DNA of 64,000 nucleotides, taken from positions 62,001-126,000 of the forward strand of contig ARYC01000423.1 of assembly GCA_000711775.1 (NCBI GenBank). The letters run 5' to 3'. Shown one piece after another: positions 1-12,133 of this stretch. Under the pieces are notes generated by a model, which was given only the letters and a program-made list of their open reading frames with translations, had not been told where the DNA came from and did no database searches. Position 1 is the first letter of the stretch. Each line of letters starts with the position of its first letter. Position numbers and translations under genes: made by a program. This stretch comes from Oxytricha trifallax. Lineage: Eukaryota; Ciliophora; Spirotrichea; Sporadotrichida; Oxytrichidae.

Positions 1-160
1 ATATAATCACTGTCATAAACTGACCCCAAACCTCGCATATACTCACTTAAATTACTAATATTTAAACATTAAACCCCTACATAAACCCTACATTAACCCT
101 AATAAAGTATGCACTAATAGTCTACTTTTTTCAATCAAAAACTCAATCAAACTACTGAAA

Positions 161-176
161 GGGTTTTGGGGTTTTG
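161..176. repeat. Telomere-like G4T4 tract
   Basis: The plus strand reads GGGTTTTGGGGTTTTG, two units of the spirotrich telomere repeat. A true left telomere, or the left end of an Oxytricha TBE element, would show the C-rich strand here, so the tract points inward. It lies exactly where the paralogue that follows is cut off at its 5' side. It may be the right end of a TBE-like element lying to the left, or an inward-facing terminus paired with 12122-12133. Confidence 0.7.
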
Positions 177-750
177 ATTAGGCACTTCATTAATTTAGTA
201 CTTGAGATGATCTGATGTTATAGTTGCAACTGGTCCCTAAATAGAGCACTTAACTGCTGACGATTTCTTAGATTATGCAAAAAATAAGCCCTCATTGTTG
301 GTCTTCTTGCCAGATCAATTTTATTGGCTTATTCTGAAAAATGAGTGGATCTGTGATGTTTTGCTTTCCTTTAATAAAAACGATGATAACAAAAAAATGA
401 TTTATAATGCAAATAAGAAGGGAAGAGATAGAATGGATAACATTAATATAGCTTAATTGTTCAAATGATACTGAATTTGCAAAATGTAGCTTTGAGTGAG
501 TTCTTGATGAATATGGTATACTTTTAGAGATTTTAACTCTATGCGCATTTGAAAAATTAATCTTCGCTAAGGAAAGAAACCGAGGAAGTTAAAAATAAAT
601 AGCAGGCCCCCAAAAGCCAGCAAGCAAAAATATCTTGAAGAGAACAGACACTTGTTAGAAAAAAATTGCAAATACATCTATTGTTACAAATATCTAGTTA
701 ATTAATTATACGAAAGAGGAGTGATGAAAACGATGGAGGAGTTTATCTAG
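174..750 (+). pseudogene. 5'-truncated paralogue of the gene at 9498-10324
   Basis: With TAA/TAG as glutamine the frame from about 210 to 466 gives a peptide containing PQIEHLTADDFL and WICDVLLSF. These match PQIE-x-LTSDEFL and WLCDVLLSL in the minus-strand gene at 9498-10324. Similarity resumes in another frame after the TGA at 466-468 (TEFAKC against PEFANA) and fades into a lysine-rich tail near 600-750. Upstream, similarity stops at the G4T4 tract, so the first third of the gene is missing. There is one frame change near 205 and another near 465. The function is unknown. The pairing with a second copy shows this was a real gene of a mobile element or a gene family. Confidence 0.6.
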
Positions 751-1215
751 TTAACAAAACTCTCTAGTAGAGTGAAAGCTCTAACACTTAAATAATTCAA
801 ATAAAATGATTTAACTTAAGCTAAATAAAAAAAATTATAAAAAAATTAAAATGAGTTAAATTTCACTTAGTACAAAAGAATCTTTTTATCACCTTTGGGG
901 CCCTTGAGCAGTCATTATTTGAGCCTTTTAAGTTAAATTTTATTACTGTTTGGTCCTTAGAATCTCTTACCGGTTATTCTGTCATTTGCAATATAGTTAC
1001 TGAAACCTCTGTTTGTTTTTTGTAATTTTTGGGATCCTAGCTTTGCAATTTTGGTTTTAAATTCTTTTTTCTTTGCTTGATTTCTTTATTAGCAATGACA
1101 ACTCTTTCAGGAGCTTACATAATAATCTGAAGATTCTGATTTAGCCATTTTCTTATCAGACTATTATATCTTATTAATTGGCTAAACCTTGGATATGTGA
1201 ACCCTCGCTTTCATT

Positions 1216-1755
1216 TAGCATTAATAGCATTATTGTTGTGAATTATATCAATTAATCAACTTTTGTACATTTCTCTTTATTTAAATTAATATTTATATAT
1301 TTTTAGATACTCTATCGCATTTAGTCTTTTTTGCTGTAGATTACCTTAATTATATTAATTAAATAATAATTAAATTTAAATGCTTTAAATAAATATTTCA
1401 TAAAGTTTAGAGAAAAAGTAATATAAATTAAAAATATTTTTTAAATTTGTTGAGTAAACTAATTTTGTAGCTATACTTAGCAACATGCCTGTAAAAAATT
1501 AAGATTTTGTAATGTGATACTATTAATTTCTTAAAATTAATTATTAATAATTTTTTATATATTACTTTTTCTCTAAATTTAATGACTTATTTTTTTAAAG
1601 CATTTAATTTAATTTATTTGAAAATTAATATGATTAAGGTACTTTATCGCAAAACAGCCTAAATACGGTATAGAACTTAACATTAATATAAATTAAAAAA
1701 ATTTACACAAGTTGGTTAATTGATACAATTCCCGATAATAATTCTATTTAAGCAA
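1216..1755. mobile_element. Palindromic element A, 540 bp, ATT duplications
   Basis: The two halves are inverted copies: GAATTATATCAATTAATC on the left faces its complement near 1715-1740, and each arm carries a GGTACTCTACCGC-type hairpin, degraded here. ATT flanks both ends (1213-1215 and 1756-1758). Its termini (TAGCATTAATAG and the complement of TTGCTTAAATAG) and internal layout match element B at 21857-22406. It has no coding capacity, so it is a non-autonomous (MITE-like) element. It lies inside the decayed gene at 863-4590. Confidence 0.75.
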
Positions 1756-3024
1756 ATTGAGAGATGTACCATCCTTCAGTGCCTTAACTATAGTTACTGC
1801 TTTAATTGCTCCATTTTGGAATTCTGGAGATGCTATGAAAAATTAGTGAGCTAAGAAGCATAATGGTTTTATCATCGATTATCCTTTTGCCTCCTCTTTT
1901 TATTGAGGATGTTACTTTATTAAGCTGCATTAAGGAAGGCTCTACTTAAAACTCTTTTGAGAGGAGAGAAGCAATCTTGATTTGGTTCTTAAGATAGAGA
2001 AAAATTTTGAATGGTACATTAAATCTAGTCCTAAGCTAAAGATTTTGATTTATGTTATTGAAGAATTATATAGTTCGTGCATCAATGTTAATACCCTAAA
2101 ACTGTCAGTAGCATTGATAATTTCATAGAAACTTCTTTTTCTATATATTATTGGTGAAAAGTTATAACTTGTTCTATTGTCTCTTTTGATCTTTGCTTAT
2201 AAATAATTTACATACTACTCCCCTTAAGATGCTACCTTCCTACTCTTCCAAGTATCTTTTCAGTGAATCGTATTGAAAAATCATTAGGGACGATGGAAAA
2301 GACCACCATTAAATTCAATTTACTTGATTTGTTATATGATCTGTTCCTCTTCCTTATTATTAATTTAGGTGAAAGACACCATAATTCCCTCACCATTTTA
2401 CCTCATGAATCATGAATTGAATTGCTCTTCAAGCTTAGTCTCTTTTACATTTTTCTTTAAGAAAACTATATTTAGAAGTACTTGCGAAAAAAGATATCAA
2501 CGATTGAATAAGATTGATTGCCCACAATTATTACGTGTGTTAGCTTGAAGTAAGGAATAGATAATTAAAAGATTCTCCTAAAAAATTCTTCCTTTTTTAA
2601 GAAACTAATTCTTAGTCTATGTTTTCTCTCTTATCTCCAATTAATAAACTAAGTTTGAAAATATTTATCTGGTTTTAAATACAATTTGCAACTAGTTGGT
2701 CTTTAGAGCTCAAGGTGGATCCAGTAAAATTTACTATTATTTTTGAGCAATCAAAAGATTTAAAAATTTTTCCGTGCCAAATATATCCATAAAAAATTAT
2801 CCAGTCCTATCATCAATCAAAACTGTTGATAGGCCCATAAATCTAAGAAGTCTTGGTTTTCATGATTATAATTTGAACTGATATTTATGCTAAGACATTA
2901 ACTAGTAGCTCAAGTTATTTTTCATCTATTAAAATCTAGTAATGGTTTTTCCATTGATAAAAACTAAAGATAATGGGGGCTTTGGCATACAGAGCTGCTA
3001 ATGTTGAACAGAACAAAATTTTTC

Positions 3025-3699
3025 GGCTAAGGTGACAAACACTCACCCCCCTAAGGTGTACTTTTGAAATTGTGTCCTGATAGAACTCGACTTCCTGAGT
3101 AAAGTTTTCTTAAGAACTAGTCGTACGCGGATAATAGTTTTTGAGATAACCCACTTCCTAAGTCAGAAAATCATATATAAAATCATAAAGTTTGGCTTAA
3201 AAATTTTTTGGCAAAAATCTAAAAAAACATTTTATTTTCCACTTTCAAATAATATTTTTGTCTTTTAATTAATTTATAATGAAGAATTTAACATTTATCC
3301 TCATTTTTTATTTGAAGTAAACTTATTTTTTTTTTTTAAATCTCAAAATATAACAAATTTTAGGCTAATGCATATTATCATATTTTTTTAAACAATAGGT
3401 TTACTTCAAATAAAAAATTAGGATAAATGTTGAATTCTTCATTATAAATTAATTAAAAGACAAAAATATTATTTGAAAGTGGAAAATAAAATGTTTTTTT
3501 AGATTTTTGTCAAAAATTTTTTAAGCCAAATTTTATGATTTTATATATGATTTTCTGACTTAGGAAATGGGTTATCTCAAAAACTATTATCCGCGTACGA
3601 CTAGTTCTTAAGAAAACTTTACTCAGGAGGTCGAGTTCTATCAGGACACAATTTCAAAAGTACACCTTAGGGGGGGGGTGAGTGTTTGTCACCTTAGCC
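3025..3699. mobile_element. Palindromic element C, 675 bp, 8-bp target duplication
   Basis: Near-perfect inverted arms of about 300 bp flank an AT-rich centre near 3310-3400. Ends are GGCTAAGGTG and CACCTTAGCC. The sequence aatttttc is repeated exactly on both sides (3017-3024 and 3700-3707), an 8-bp target-site duplication. No ORF is present. An 8-bp duplication fits hAT or P-type chemistry rather than the 3-bp ATT families elsewhere in the window. The flanking minus-strand reading frame is continuous once the element and one duplication are removed, so it inserted into coding sequence. Confidence 0.85.
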
Positions 3700-4590
3700 A
3701 ATTTTTCTATTCCAAACTCGATAGTTAATGAATTTTAATTTAGAATCATCCTAGAGTGAATAATCCAAAGTGAGCGTCTTTAGTATAAGAAAGTCTAATC
3801 CAACAATATGCTGCAGTCTAAAAATTTATTTTGTCATCTAAAAGCCTTATCTTACATATAAGACAAAAACCCTTTACAGCATCAGAATCTTTAATAAGCC
3901 TTTTAAATTGATTTAACAGTCTTCGCTTAATTTTTTCATTAAAGCATACTGTTTTATTTGGTCCTTACAGTAGTTGGTTTAGTTTTGTAATATCTCCACG
4001 AAAACAATTTTATATTATTTAACTTTTTGTCTCACACCTTTCTATTAGTGTGTAAAAGCCAGATTCTTTCCTAACTCAGAAATTTCGTCTAACTTTGATA
4101 CCCTTAGTGAATTTCGCAGTTTCAACACCTATGATAACTATTATTGGTAATTATTTCAATCTTCCTTGTCAATTAAGTCTCCTTCGTGCATTTAATATTG
4201 CCAATTTTATAATAAGAAAAAACAATTGAAAAAACAATTGACATATTTGTATAAAGTTCAAGAAATTTTATAGGCACATACCTAATCAATCTTAAGCCTT
4301 TGTCTTCTTTTAATATCTAAAATGGCTTACTTTGACAAAGTAATGTGTTTAAAGTTAGTCTAACTGATAAAGAGTCAATTTGAATCAATTTTAAACCATT
4401 GTAAGGTTCCTATTAACATTAGAATAATAACAAATTAATCTCATAAAGTTTAGAAATCTCATATTGGTATCTTTAAAAGCAGTATGACTCGTTCATGAAA
4501 TTCGGCTAAAATTTGTAGAATCACCAGACTTTAAAATAATAAAATACACAAATATAACAGTGCACATTTCTTTTATAAAATTTTCATAAA

Positions 4591-5059
4591 TTCCTATAAA
4601 AAAGCGAAAATAAATAATAGAAAATTTCTCGCTTTGGGAAGTTGTTTGTGTTTAATGACTAGAAAAATAATAATAAACAAGAGGTAATTAAAAAAATGCG
4701 AGAAAAACTTCTTATTTATAATCAGAAAATAATAAATAAGACAACTTTTGATAAAATGAGATATCATTTCAAGAATAGTATCACCAAGCATAACAAGCTC
4801 AAATAAAAAATGAATAAATGTAAGTTTATTTAAATATCATAATTTTGATTGGATATTAGTAAAATATATGACAATATGAGTAATTTATAAATAAAACAAC
4901 TTTTTATAAATTTCTTATGCACATTTAATTAATTAATAAATAATTGTTATAACATATCACTATTTTTTATAAATAGTAATATAATTATCAAGAAAAATTA
5001 TAATTTACTAAGATTCCTAAAGCGAAAAAAATCTATAAAAATTTCTCGCTTTGGAATGT
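4591..5059. mobile_element. Inverted-repeat element D with AAAGCGA hairpins
   Basis: Both ends carry a short hairpin made of AAAGCGA and TCTCGCTTT (about 4600-4640 and 5018-5056). The two ends are inverted copies of each other, around an AT-rich centre without coding signal. The boundaries are approximate and no target duplication was identified. It lies upstream of the decayed minus-strand gene. Confidence 0.55.
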
Positions 5060-6400
5060 CAACAATTAAAATGTTAGAAAATATATATAATTTTTATTTC
5101 CAATTAAATATCTGACAAATATTCAAATTTTAGCAGAATGTATTTATATAATCCAAGTGCTTATTCTGTGTTTGGTCTATATACTAGAAGAATTAGATTA
5201 ATTCAATAATGTCTCATCAATCTCGGTAATCACATATCTGAAGTAGAGCAACGATGAAACGAAGAGCATAGTTTTTATTTAAAGATTTACTTAGGTTCGT
5301 TGATTTGATTCAAAGATATTTCAAAACATATATTTACAAAATTCTCAGAGCAATCACTTTTAAGATTCTTAAGAAAATCTAAGAGGCTTTAGCCTTTTTG
5401 GTTAAACATCCTCCAAATAAACTCTTGCCTTTCAAAAGGCATGAGTATCATACACTCTCTATTTAATGTTGTTGGAAGTAAGTTCAGATTTAATTTTTGG
5501 TTTACTTGGGAATCAAGTGAATCTATATGATCATCGACAAACTGCTGTTTACTTATAAAATTTCTATACTAACTGACGCCCTTTCACATCTCTTTGGGCA
5601 TAAAAGCTTTTTTAATGGCTTGATATTAGTATCCTTTAATGATTAGCAGTACTATAAGTAGTTTTGTTTAAAGTGAATTTGCTTATAGACTTTGCTAAGT
5701 CTCTTGAATCGACAGGAGGTTTAAAGTCCTTCAGCTCATTCAAATTATTGATGATATTGTTGCGAAATGACAAAATAAGCTTCAATTAAGTCTCGAAGCT
5801 CTACCCATCATAAAGTGGCCTCCTCCCTTTTTTGTTAGATTTTTTAGAGAACTTCTTCTCTTAATTTTTTTTAATTCTAAGTTAGAAGAAAAATCTGAAG
5901 TTCTGCTTATTGATTGAAGTAATAAAAAATCAGTTGATCTCTGTCATTGCTCTTCCATAAAAGGCTTTGTTTTTAAAAAATATCCGTTGTTAAATATTTC
6001 TACAATTATTGGTTGAATTGTGATCAGAGTTTAGGCGGTTATTTTAATTAACTTAAATATTTAAAAATTATTAAACTTAATAAAATCAACGCTTTAACAA
6101 AAATTCTTGATTAATTTTTGCCACACTTAATTCAAATACCATTCTTTCTTAAGCTCTTTCTCTCAATTATTGAATATAAAGTCTATTTTGAAATGCGAGC
6201 AATTCACTTCTAAGTCAGACTACCTCCCAAAAGTTAAGTTCAAAATTTAAGGCATTATCTTAGAAAGATTAGTCATTTATAGACAAGACTTGTCAGGGGA
6301 ATTCTCTCTGGAAAGCATGCAGAAGTAAAGCTCTAAAAGGACAGTCACAGAAGATGGAGTAGAATCTTTTATAGTGTTTATGATAACCCCATATTAAAAA
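5060..6400 (-). other. Possible upstream remnant of the decayed gene
   Basis: This stretch is somewhat less AT-rich than its surroundings. On the minus strand it gives gene-like peptide pieces with TAA/TAG as Gln, but TGAs and frame changes prevent any continuous reading. It may be the 5' part of the gene at 863-4590, displaced by element D. No domain was recognised. Confidence 0.25.
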
Positions 6401-7123
6401 CTGCTTTTAGATAAATCATTTTTTGCTTAATGCTATGTAAATATATAAAAAATGCAATTTTAATCTGATCTTTATCACCTTCCCATCGTCATTTATAAGA
6501 ATTATTATCAACTTTATTGCAATAAAGTAATTAATTGCTTTATATTACGCTTAAAGTTAATAATAATCAAGGAGACTGATCAGTCAAGAAACTACATAAA
6601 AAGGGATTCTCTATCTAGAAAAAGCCCATTGTAAATGAATTAATGTAATGGTATCGACAGAACAAGAAGTCCTAACTAATAGAAAAATGAATTAAGCTTT
6701 TCTACATTTAGGTTTATATTAATTAAGATAACTTGAATTTCATTTTATTGAATTAAAATTTTCTTTAAATTTGACTTATGTGGTTTAATAAATAGATGAA
6801 TAATAATTTCTAAATCTCTTCAAACCATTTAAAAACCATGAATTTGCCTATAAAAGCAATATTCATAAACTTTTATAAAATTTTAAGTTCTATAATAATA
6901 TGCCCCAAAATCTCACTTTTTAGGTTTTTAGAAGTTTTTTAGCCAAATAAGTGTTATTTATAGTCTTAGTATTCTGATAACGCTTAACAAATGTTGATGA
7001 CATTGAGTACCATAAAACATTAAATGAAGGTTTCATGAAGATATTAAGGTATTAAGCTTGAAAGAGAGATTCACCTTTATTCTTTCATATATTTCTATGT
7101 TATAGCCTTTTTTAGTTTTTAAT

Positions 7124-7474
7124 ATAAAACCCCATGATTCTATTAAGAATGAAAATAAGTCGTTAAGAATAAACAGATTAAGTTTAATTGCTAAAATAGA
7201 AATAATTAGAAAAATATATTGATTAAAGATAATTAACTGATCAGAAATTAAAATTGATTCCAGCAATATTAAAAACATTACTAGGATCATTAAACTTTAA
7301 ATCAAAAGCTATCTCTACCAATTAAAATTAATTTTTGGACATCTCTAAAATTTTTACCAATAAGAACACAAAGACTCCTCAACCAACCACAAGTAAGTTT
7401 CTTTATTAGTAATTTCTTCATTTTCATATATTTTTACCGTTATTTTCATTCTTAATGGAATCATGGGGTTTTAT
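7124..7474. mobile_element. Short inverted-repeat element, about 350 bp
   Basis: The left end ATAAAACCCCATGATTC and about 35 bp in total are repeated inverted at 7440-7474 (GAATCATGGGGTTTTAT). The interior is AT-rich, with no convincing gene. It looks like a small MITE. No target duplication was resolved. Confidence 0.6.
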
Positions 7475-9490
7475 CAACATGTCACCTAGTTCTATAATAT
7501 TTATTTATAATTTGTTTTTAAATTTTTTTAAATGTGCTAATTTCTCTTGATTAATTTATATTATTCTTAAATATATATTTGTTTACTTTTTTTTAAATAA
7601 TTTGTATGATATAAAGATAATAATGAATTTTAATGTGTCTTATTTGTCTTATTTAATATCTGAATTATATCTGAACGTATTTTGTATTTAAGTTATTATT
7701 ATTATTATTATTATTTATTTACCTCTCTTAACATTTCTTTATTTGTTTATGTATATTTTTCAGAGTGAAATATTTACCTTTCTCTGTATATGAATAATTA
7801 TTTGCTTAATAAGTCTATATTGTTGATTAAGACAAGTTAATTGATTGTACAATTATTTATTAAAAATAATATGGGAAAACTTATTGCTGGATGTATGCTA
7901 AGATTAGTTGTATGATAATCTAATGATTAAATAGAAAGTAAAGTTTATCTTTCTTAGTTAATATTTCATTTTAAATTGAAAATAAAAACGATGACAGCAT
8001 AAATGACTATATTATATATTTACTACGATAATTTTGATAATAAATTTCATAATTTTGCATTGTTTAGTTGGAATTTTTAGTTAAGCTTATCATTAAGTTA
8101 TTCTTATAACATTTCTGGCATTTTAGCTATCAACTTTCTCTAATTTCATTCAAAGCTTATTAAGTTAGCCCTTGAAAATAATAATTTACGATTTCCTCTA
8201 ATTGATTTAATTCAGAAAAAATTGTATCGGACTATGTTTGAAACTCTTCGGTGTCAGTCTTAAGCTATTATGAGTTTAATGATTATAAGCCAGAGTGAAT
8301 TTACTATTCACTTTTAAGTAGTTCTTATGAATTATCACTTCCTTAATCACTACTCATCGTAATGGGTTTTGGTCAAATCTTTTAGCTCACTTTTTAATCT
8401 TAATAATTTTATAGTTATTTTGTAAGACCTTATTTTCCAGGAGTTGATCATTTACTATAACCTTTTCTCGAATTTAAGGTTATTATGAGCCAGTTTCGAT
8501 GATGCTGTAATTCATCTTTGTGAAATTTCTTTTGAAGTTGAACTTTTACATCCTTATACTTTTTCTTTCCTAATATACCTTACTATTTTAAATAGTTCAT
8601 AATCTTAGATCTCTATTCCTCTTGTTTTAGTTCCTTAAGTTGATCATCATCGAAGAATTCAGCTGTGCAATCTGAAGGTTCCTAATCAGAATTTTTTGTT
8701 AAAGGGGTTTTGGCCTTTTGAGTTTTTTATGTGCTTAATTTTTTAATCATTCTAATTTTATATTAGTTTATAGCTTGACTTGCTTAAATAGTAATTGTAG
8801 TTCCTATTTTTAGGGACTATTATTTTTAGCAGTCTATCCTTAAACTTGTAGTATTACAATCTAAAATCCTCTTCATTTGATCCATAAGTGCTTTTATTAC
8901 ACAAATTACTATTATTGAGTTAGTTACTAAAAATAGTCCATTAAAAATAATAAAAAGTCTAACAAACAATAACAACTATACCAAACTACAATAAACTATA
9001 ACAAACTCTTATATTATAAATTATATATAATTTAAAATACTCTTAATTTAAACAATTTCATTAAGCTTTCTGATGAAGTTATTTAAATAAGACTACTCCT
9101 AATATTATTAATAATTACTATTAAAAATACCTTTTTTTATAAATTACAGTTGTTCAGGCATATCAACTGGAAAAAAAGGCACTTGAATAAATTTTTTAAT
9201 TATTTTATTAAAGAGATTTTAAGCTTATTTCTTTGAATATTGATGACCAATAATATAATTCTTATGAATTATAGTTTTGAAAAGTATAATTTAGTTATTT
9301 TTTAACTAAAATTATTAACTTATTAGTTTTTTATAGCTTATTAATTATTCTTTATTAATAAAGCTTGTTATTTATCAATTATTTATAAATTTAATTATAT
9401 TGACAAATTAAATTTATAAATGTTTATAATAGAGTTTTTTTATAGTTTTAATGTGATAGTTAAAAATTTTGAGCTAAATTAAGTTAGGCT
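7475..9490. other. AT-rich DNA, no recognisable gene
   Basis: Long A/T runs and a short (ATT)n tract near 7690 dominate. The part from about 8080 to 8900 is slightly richer in G and C and may hold a decayed minus-strand gene, but no reading frame could be followed. Confidence 0.4.
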
Positions 9491-9497
9491 AATGAAT

Positions 9498-10324
9498 TCA
9501 AATCATAAAATCGTTATTCTGCTATGAACCTTCTATGTTTTAAGGTTTGCCTTCACCATCTATTATCCCTTAGTCATATAGTTTCATGACTAAATTCTTG
9601 TAGTTGATCAAGTCACCAATTTAATCTTTCATTTGATTTACTTCATATTTGATTCTTTTATTATCATCTTAATACTTTCTTTTTGATGGTAGATTTAAAA
9701 TATCATTTCCTTTCATTTCTTCATCGGGTTGCTGTCTTGATTTACGCTTGGCACTTTGTTTCATGAGATAAGCTGATCTAACCATATGTACTATGAAATA
9801 ATTAACAAAAAAATTTAATTACCACTAAAATTAAGACTATTTTAAAGTGCATTTGCAAACTCTGGCTTCATATAAACAATCATGTTTCATGATTAGTCTA
9901 ATTTTTCTCGTTGTTTTAACTTAGCATCTTATATCATTTATAGAACTCTCTCTTAGTCAAGAGATAGCAAAACATCACATAGCCATCTTTTATCAAGATA
10001 GAGCCAGTCACATTGACTTGGCAAATATTTAAGTAATTCAGGCCTGCCTTCTGTAAATGCTAAAAATTCATCTGAAGTTAGTCATTCTATTTGAGGAACT
10101 GCTGAAAGCACAATACTATTCCGTTTTAAGTACTATAGTATTTGATGAAAAAGTCTTACTTCTTTTTTTCCATCAATGATATCTCTGAAAAAATATACAT
10201 TTGTGCAATTTAATTTTTTTAGATAAGCCGCACATTCCTAAGTTAAGAAATCGTATAACTCTTTCTTACTTCCTATTTTTTCTTTTAGTTAATGAATATT
10301 CACTTGTTGTAAATTGCTTTCCAT
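9498..10324 (-). CDS. Protein of unknown function with a 32-nt intron
   Basis: The ATG at 10322-10324 starts a frame that, with TAA/TAG as Gln, runs to 9823. A GTAATT...TCATAG intron of 32 nt (9791-9822) then rejoins it in frame to the TGA at 9498-9500, for 795 coding nt (264 residues). The C-terminal third is charged and probably coiled (KRKYQDDNKRIKYEVNQM). Two in-frame TGAs interrupt exon 1, one just before LTSDEFL and one before NMIVYMKPEF. No frameshift is needed, so the gene is either freshly dead or those TGAs are read through. A truncated paralogue lies at 174-750. The nearby TBE-like transposase suggests it belongs to a transposon. No known domain was recognised. Confidence 0.6.
9791..9822 (-). 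other. 32-nt spliceosomal-type intron
   Basis: On the minus strand the interval begins GTAATTAAATTT and ends TTCATAG. Removing it joins two coding blocks in frame and restores an uninterrupted C-terminus up to TGA. The short length and AT-richness suit ciliate introns. Confidence 0.6.
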
Positions 10325-10512
10325 ATTTAATTATAGTTTTAATTTTTAATAGTTGCTATTTATAAGAGTAATTTAGAGAATTACCTTAATTTAAATAATT
10401 GAAAAATATCTTTAATTTGAGCTTTTATTTACTAAATAAAATAATTAACTCTAGAAGAGAATAATTCTAATTAAGACTTGAATAACTATAAATTTATAGG
10501 TTGAATAAATTT

Positions 10513-12094
10513 ATGAAAAAGTCATTAAAATAGAAAGACATAAGATAATATTATTGTGAATTTGACTCTTCATTTGAAGAAGAATTAAAAGGTTCAAATT
10601 CAAGTTCACATATTTACAATGAAAACTTTGATTTAGACAACAGTACACTTTTTGAAACAAAACAATTAATAAAGTTGCCAAATAAATAAAGTTCCCTCAT
10701 TTAAGTTTTTGAAGTCTAAAACTAAAGTATATAAGAACTTTAAAACTAAGTGTTGCTAAGAATAAGCTTAGATTGTCTAAAGTTTATTATATTCAACTCT
10801 AGAAATTAAGTAAAGTCTTTCATAATTCGATAAAATTATGAATAAATTGATTACTAAAAAGAAAATAAAGTGTACTTTACAAAAGCATTAGCCTGCCATA
10901 TTTAGTTTCAGAAAATTAAAAAATTTGTAGGTATTAATTAGATAGAGGTATATAATGAGGCCAAAACCTTTTTAGACTGAAATTTTTTTAATAAAACTCC
11001 GGAGGTAGATTCTCTCAAAATTCAAAATCAAAACATAAATAAAATATGTATTTCAAGTCATTTGAGGAGTCAATAAATAGAATAAACTAATAAACCAACT
11101 TAGATTCAAGTATAATAATCCTAAAGAATTATAAATTTGTTATATGAAGGAGGATGCTCTTAAGTATAGATGCTTAAACGTTTTAAAATAAGCAGATATT
11201 AATTGGAAAAATAATAAAACAATAGACTTAAACTAATAATCTAAGTTAGACCTTAAGAGAGCAAAATAAAGCAAGGGAGGACCACTATATTTGCAATTTT
11301 AATTGAGGTGAACTATTAAAAGGAACTATTTTAAAATCAGTAAAACTTATTCAAGAGTTAATATTGAGTAAACTAGGAATAGGTGTCAATTTAAGCAAAA
11401 TTCGGAAAACTATTAAAAAAAACAAGTTGTGTTCATTTAAAAAATTATACAGCGTAGATATACGAAGAAACAAATAATAGTGCATATTAGCTCGACACTT
11501 TGAAGCTAAGAAATTTTTTGATAACCTTTTTAATGGTAAAATAATAATAAATATAGATGAAAGCAGTATTCAAGCAAATAGAGTTGCTTATAAATCTTGG
11601 GTTCCTGTAGGAGTAAATAATTATTCAGATTAATTAAAGAGGATATATTAAGTAAATTTAATAGCAGCAATTTCTACTAATGGAGAGGTTTACTATTAAC
11701 TTAACAGCGGGAGAACCAACACGTTAAGTATTTACTACTTTCTTCTTAATTTATTCAATAATCTTGACAGAAGTTTATTTAACTGGAGAAATAATGTTGT
11801 TTTTATGCTTGATAATGTTTCTATCATCGGAGTTTATAAATTTTAAGGAAAATAAGACTTCTCTAATTAAATATTCTATATTTAGGTCCTTATCATTTTG
11901 AGATGGCACCAATAGAAAAAATTTTTTCAATTGTAAAAAAGAAAATCAATATTCATGACCTCTAATTTAATAAAAAATCATCTCTAAAAATGATAGGTGA
12001 TGAAATAAAGAAAATAAAAATTGAATGGGTTCCTGGGGCTTTCAGCAACGCTATAACTTAATCACTAATATATATAAACTGTGTTCCCATTTGA
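10513..12094 (+). pseudogene. IS630/Tc1/TBE-type DDE transposase
   Basis: The product would be a cut-and-paste transposase acting on the element's inverted ends. From the ATG at 10513 an N-terminal region runs to about 11120. A helix-turn-helix follows (INLLYEGGCSQVQMLKRF, then FKISRYQLEK). The catalytic core comes next: the first aspartate in INIDESSIQAN (about 11545), the second in VFMLDN (about 11805), and the glutamate in HFEMAPIEKIFS (about 11905). Spacing between the second Asp and the Glu is about 34-35, as in the IS630-Tc1 superfamily. It is broken by TGAs at about 10977 and 11367 and by frame changes near 11370 and 11890, and it ends at the TGA at 12092-12094. The end lies 28 bp before a C4A4C4 tract, which supports a link to Oxytricha TBE elements. 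Confidence 0.8.
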
Positions 12095-12121
12095 AAAATA
12101 ATTAGCTATTCTTAATTTCAA

Positions 12122-12133
12122 CCCCAAAACCCC
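12122..12133. repeat. Telomere-like C4A4C4 tract
   Basis: CCCCAAAACCCC follows the transposase stop by 28 bp. In Oxytricha TBE elements the termini carry C4A4 repeats at their 5' ends. In that orientation this tract would begin an element extending to the right. It could instead be the inward-facing partner of the tract at 161-176. Confidence 0.65.

Larger units (their letters stand above)
863..4590 (-). pseudogene. Decayed gene of unknown function, split by palindromic insertions
   Basis: On the minus strand a protein-like translation runs from about 3890 down to the TGA at 863-865, with TAA/TAG as Gln. The part between 3890 and 2873 stays in one frame once the element at 3025-3699 and one copy of its 8-bp duplication are removed. 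Further down the best frame changes several times (near 2870, 2330 and 1900). The last 113 codons (1204 to 863) are open, basic, and end in FFCTK. A 540-bp palindrome (1216-1755) interrupts the gene. No domain was recognised. In-frame TGAs and frame changes indicate decay. It could be the largest gene of a TBE-like element, but this was not shown. Confidence 0.45.

Noticed and set aside
161..176. A real chromosome end
   Set aside because: Only two repeat units, inward orientation, and DNA continues on both sides.
2700..2720. A DPPW methyltransferase motif in one minus-strand frame, with TGA as Trp
   Set aside because: That frame has frequent TGAs and a neighbouring frame reads as better protein; the match is a coincidence.
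11085..11100. Tetrahymena-type chromosome breakage sequence (TAAACCAACC)
   Set aside because: Only TAAACCAAC is present and the rest does not match.
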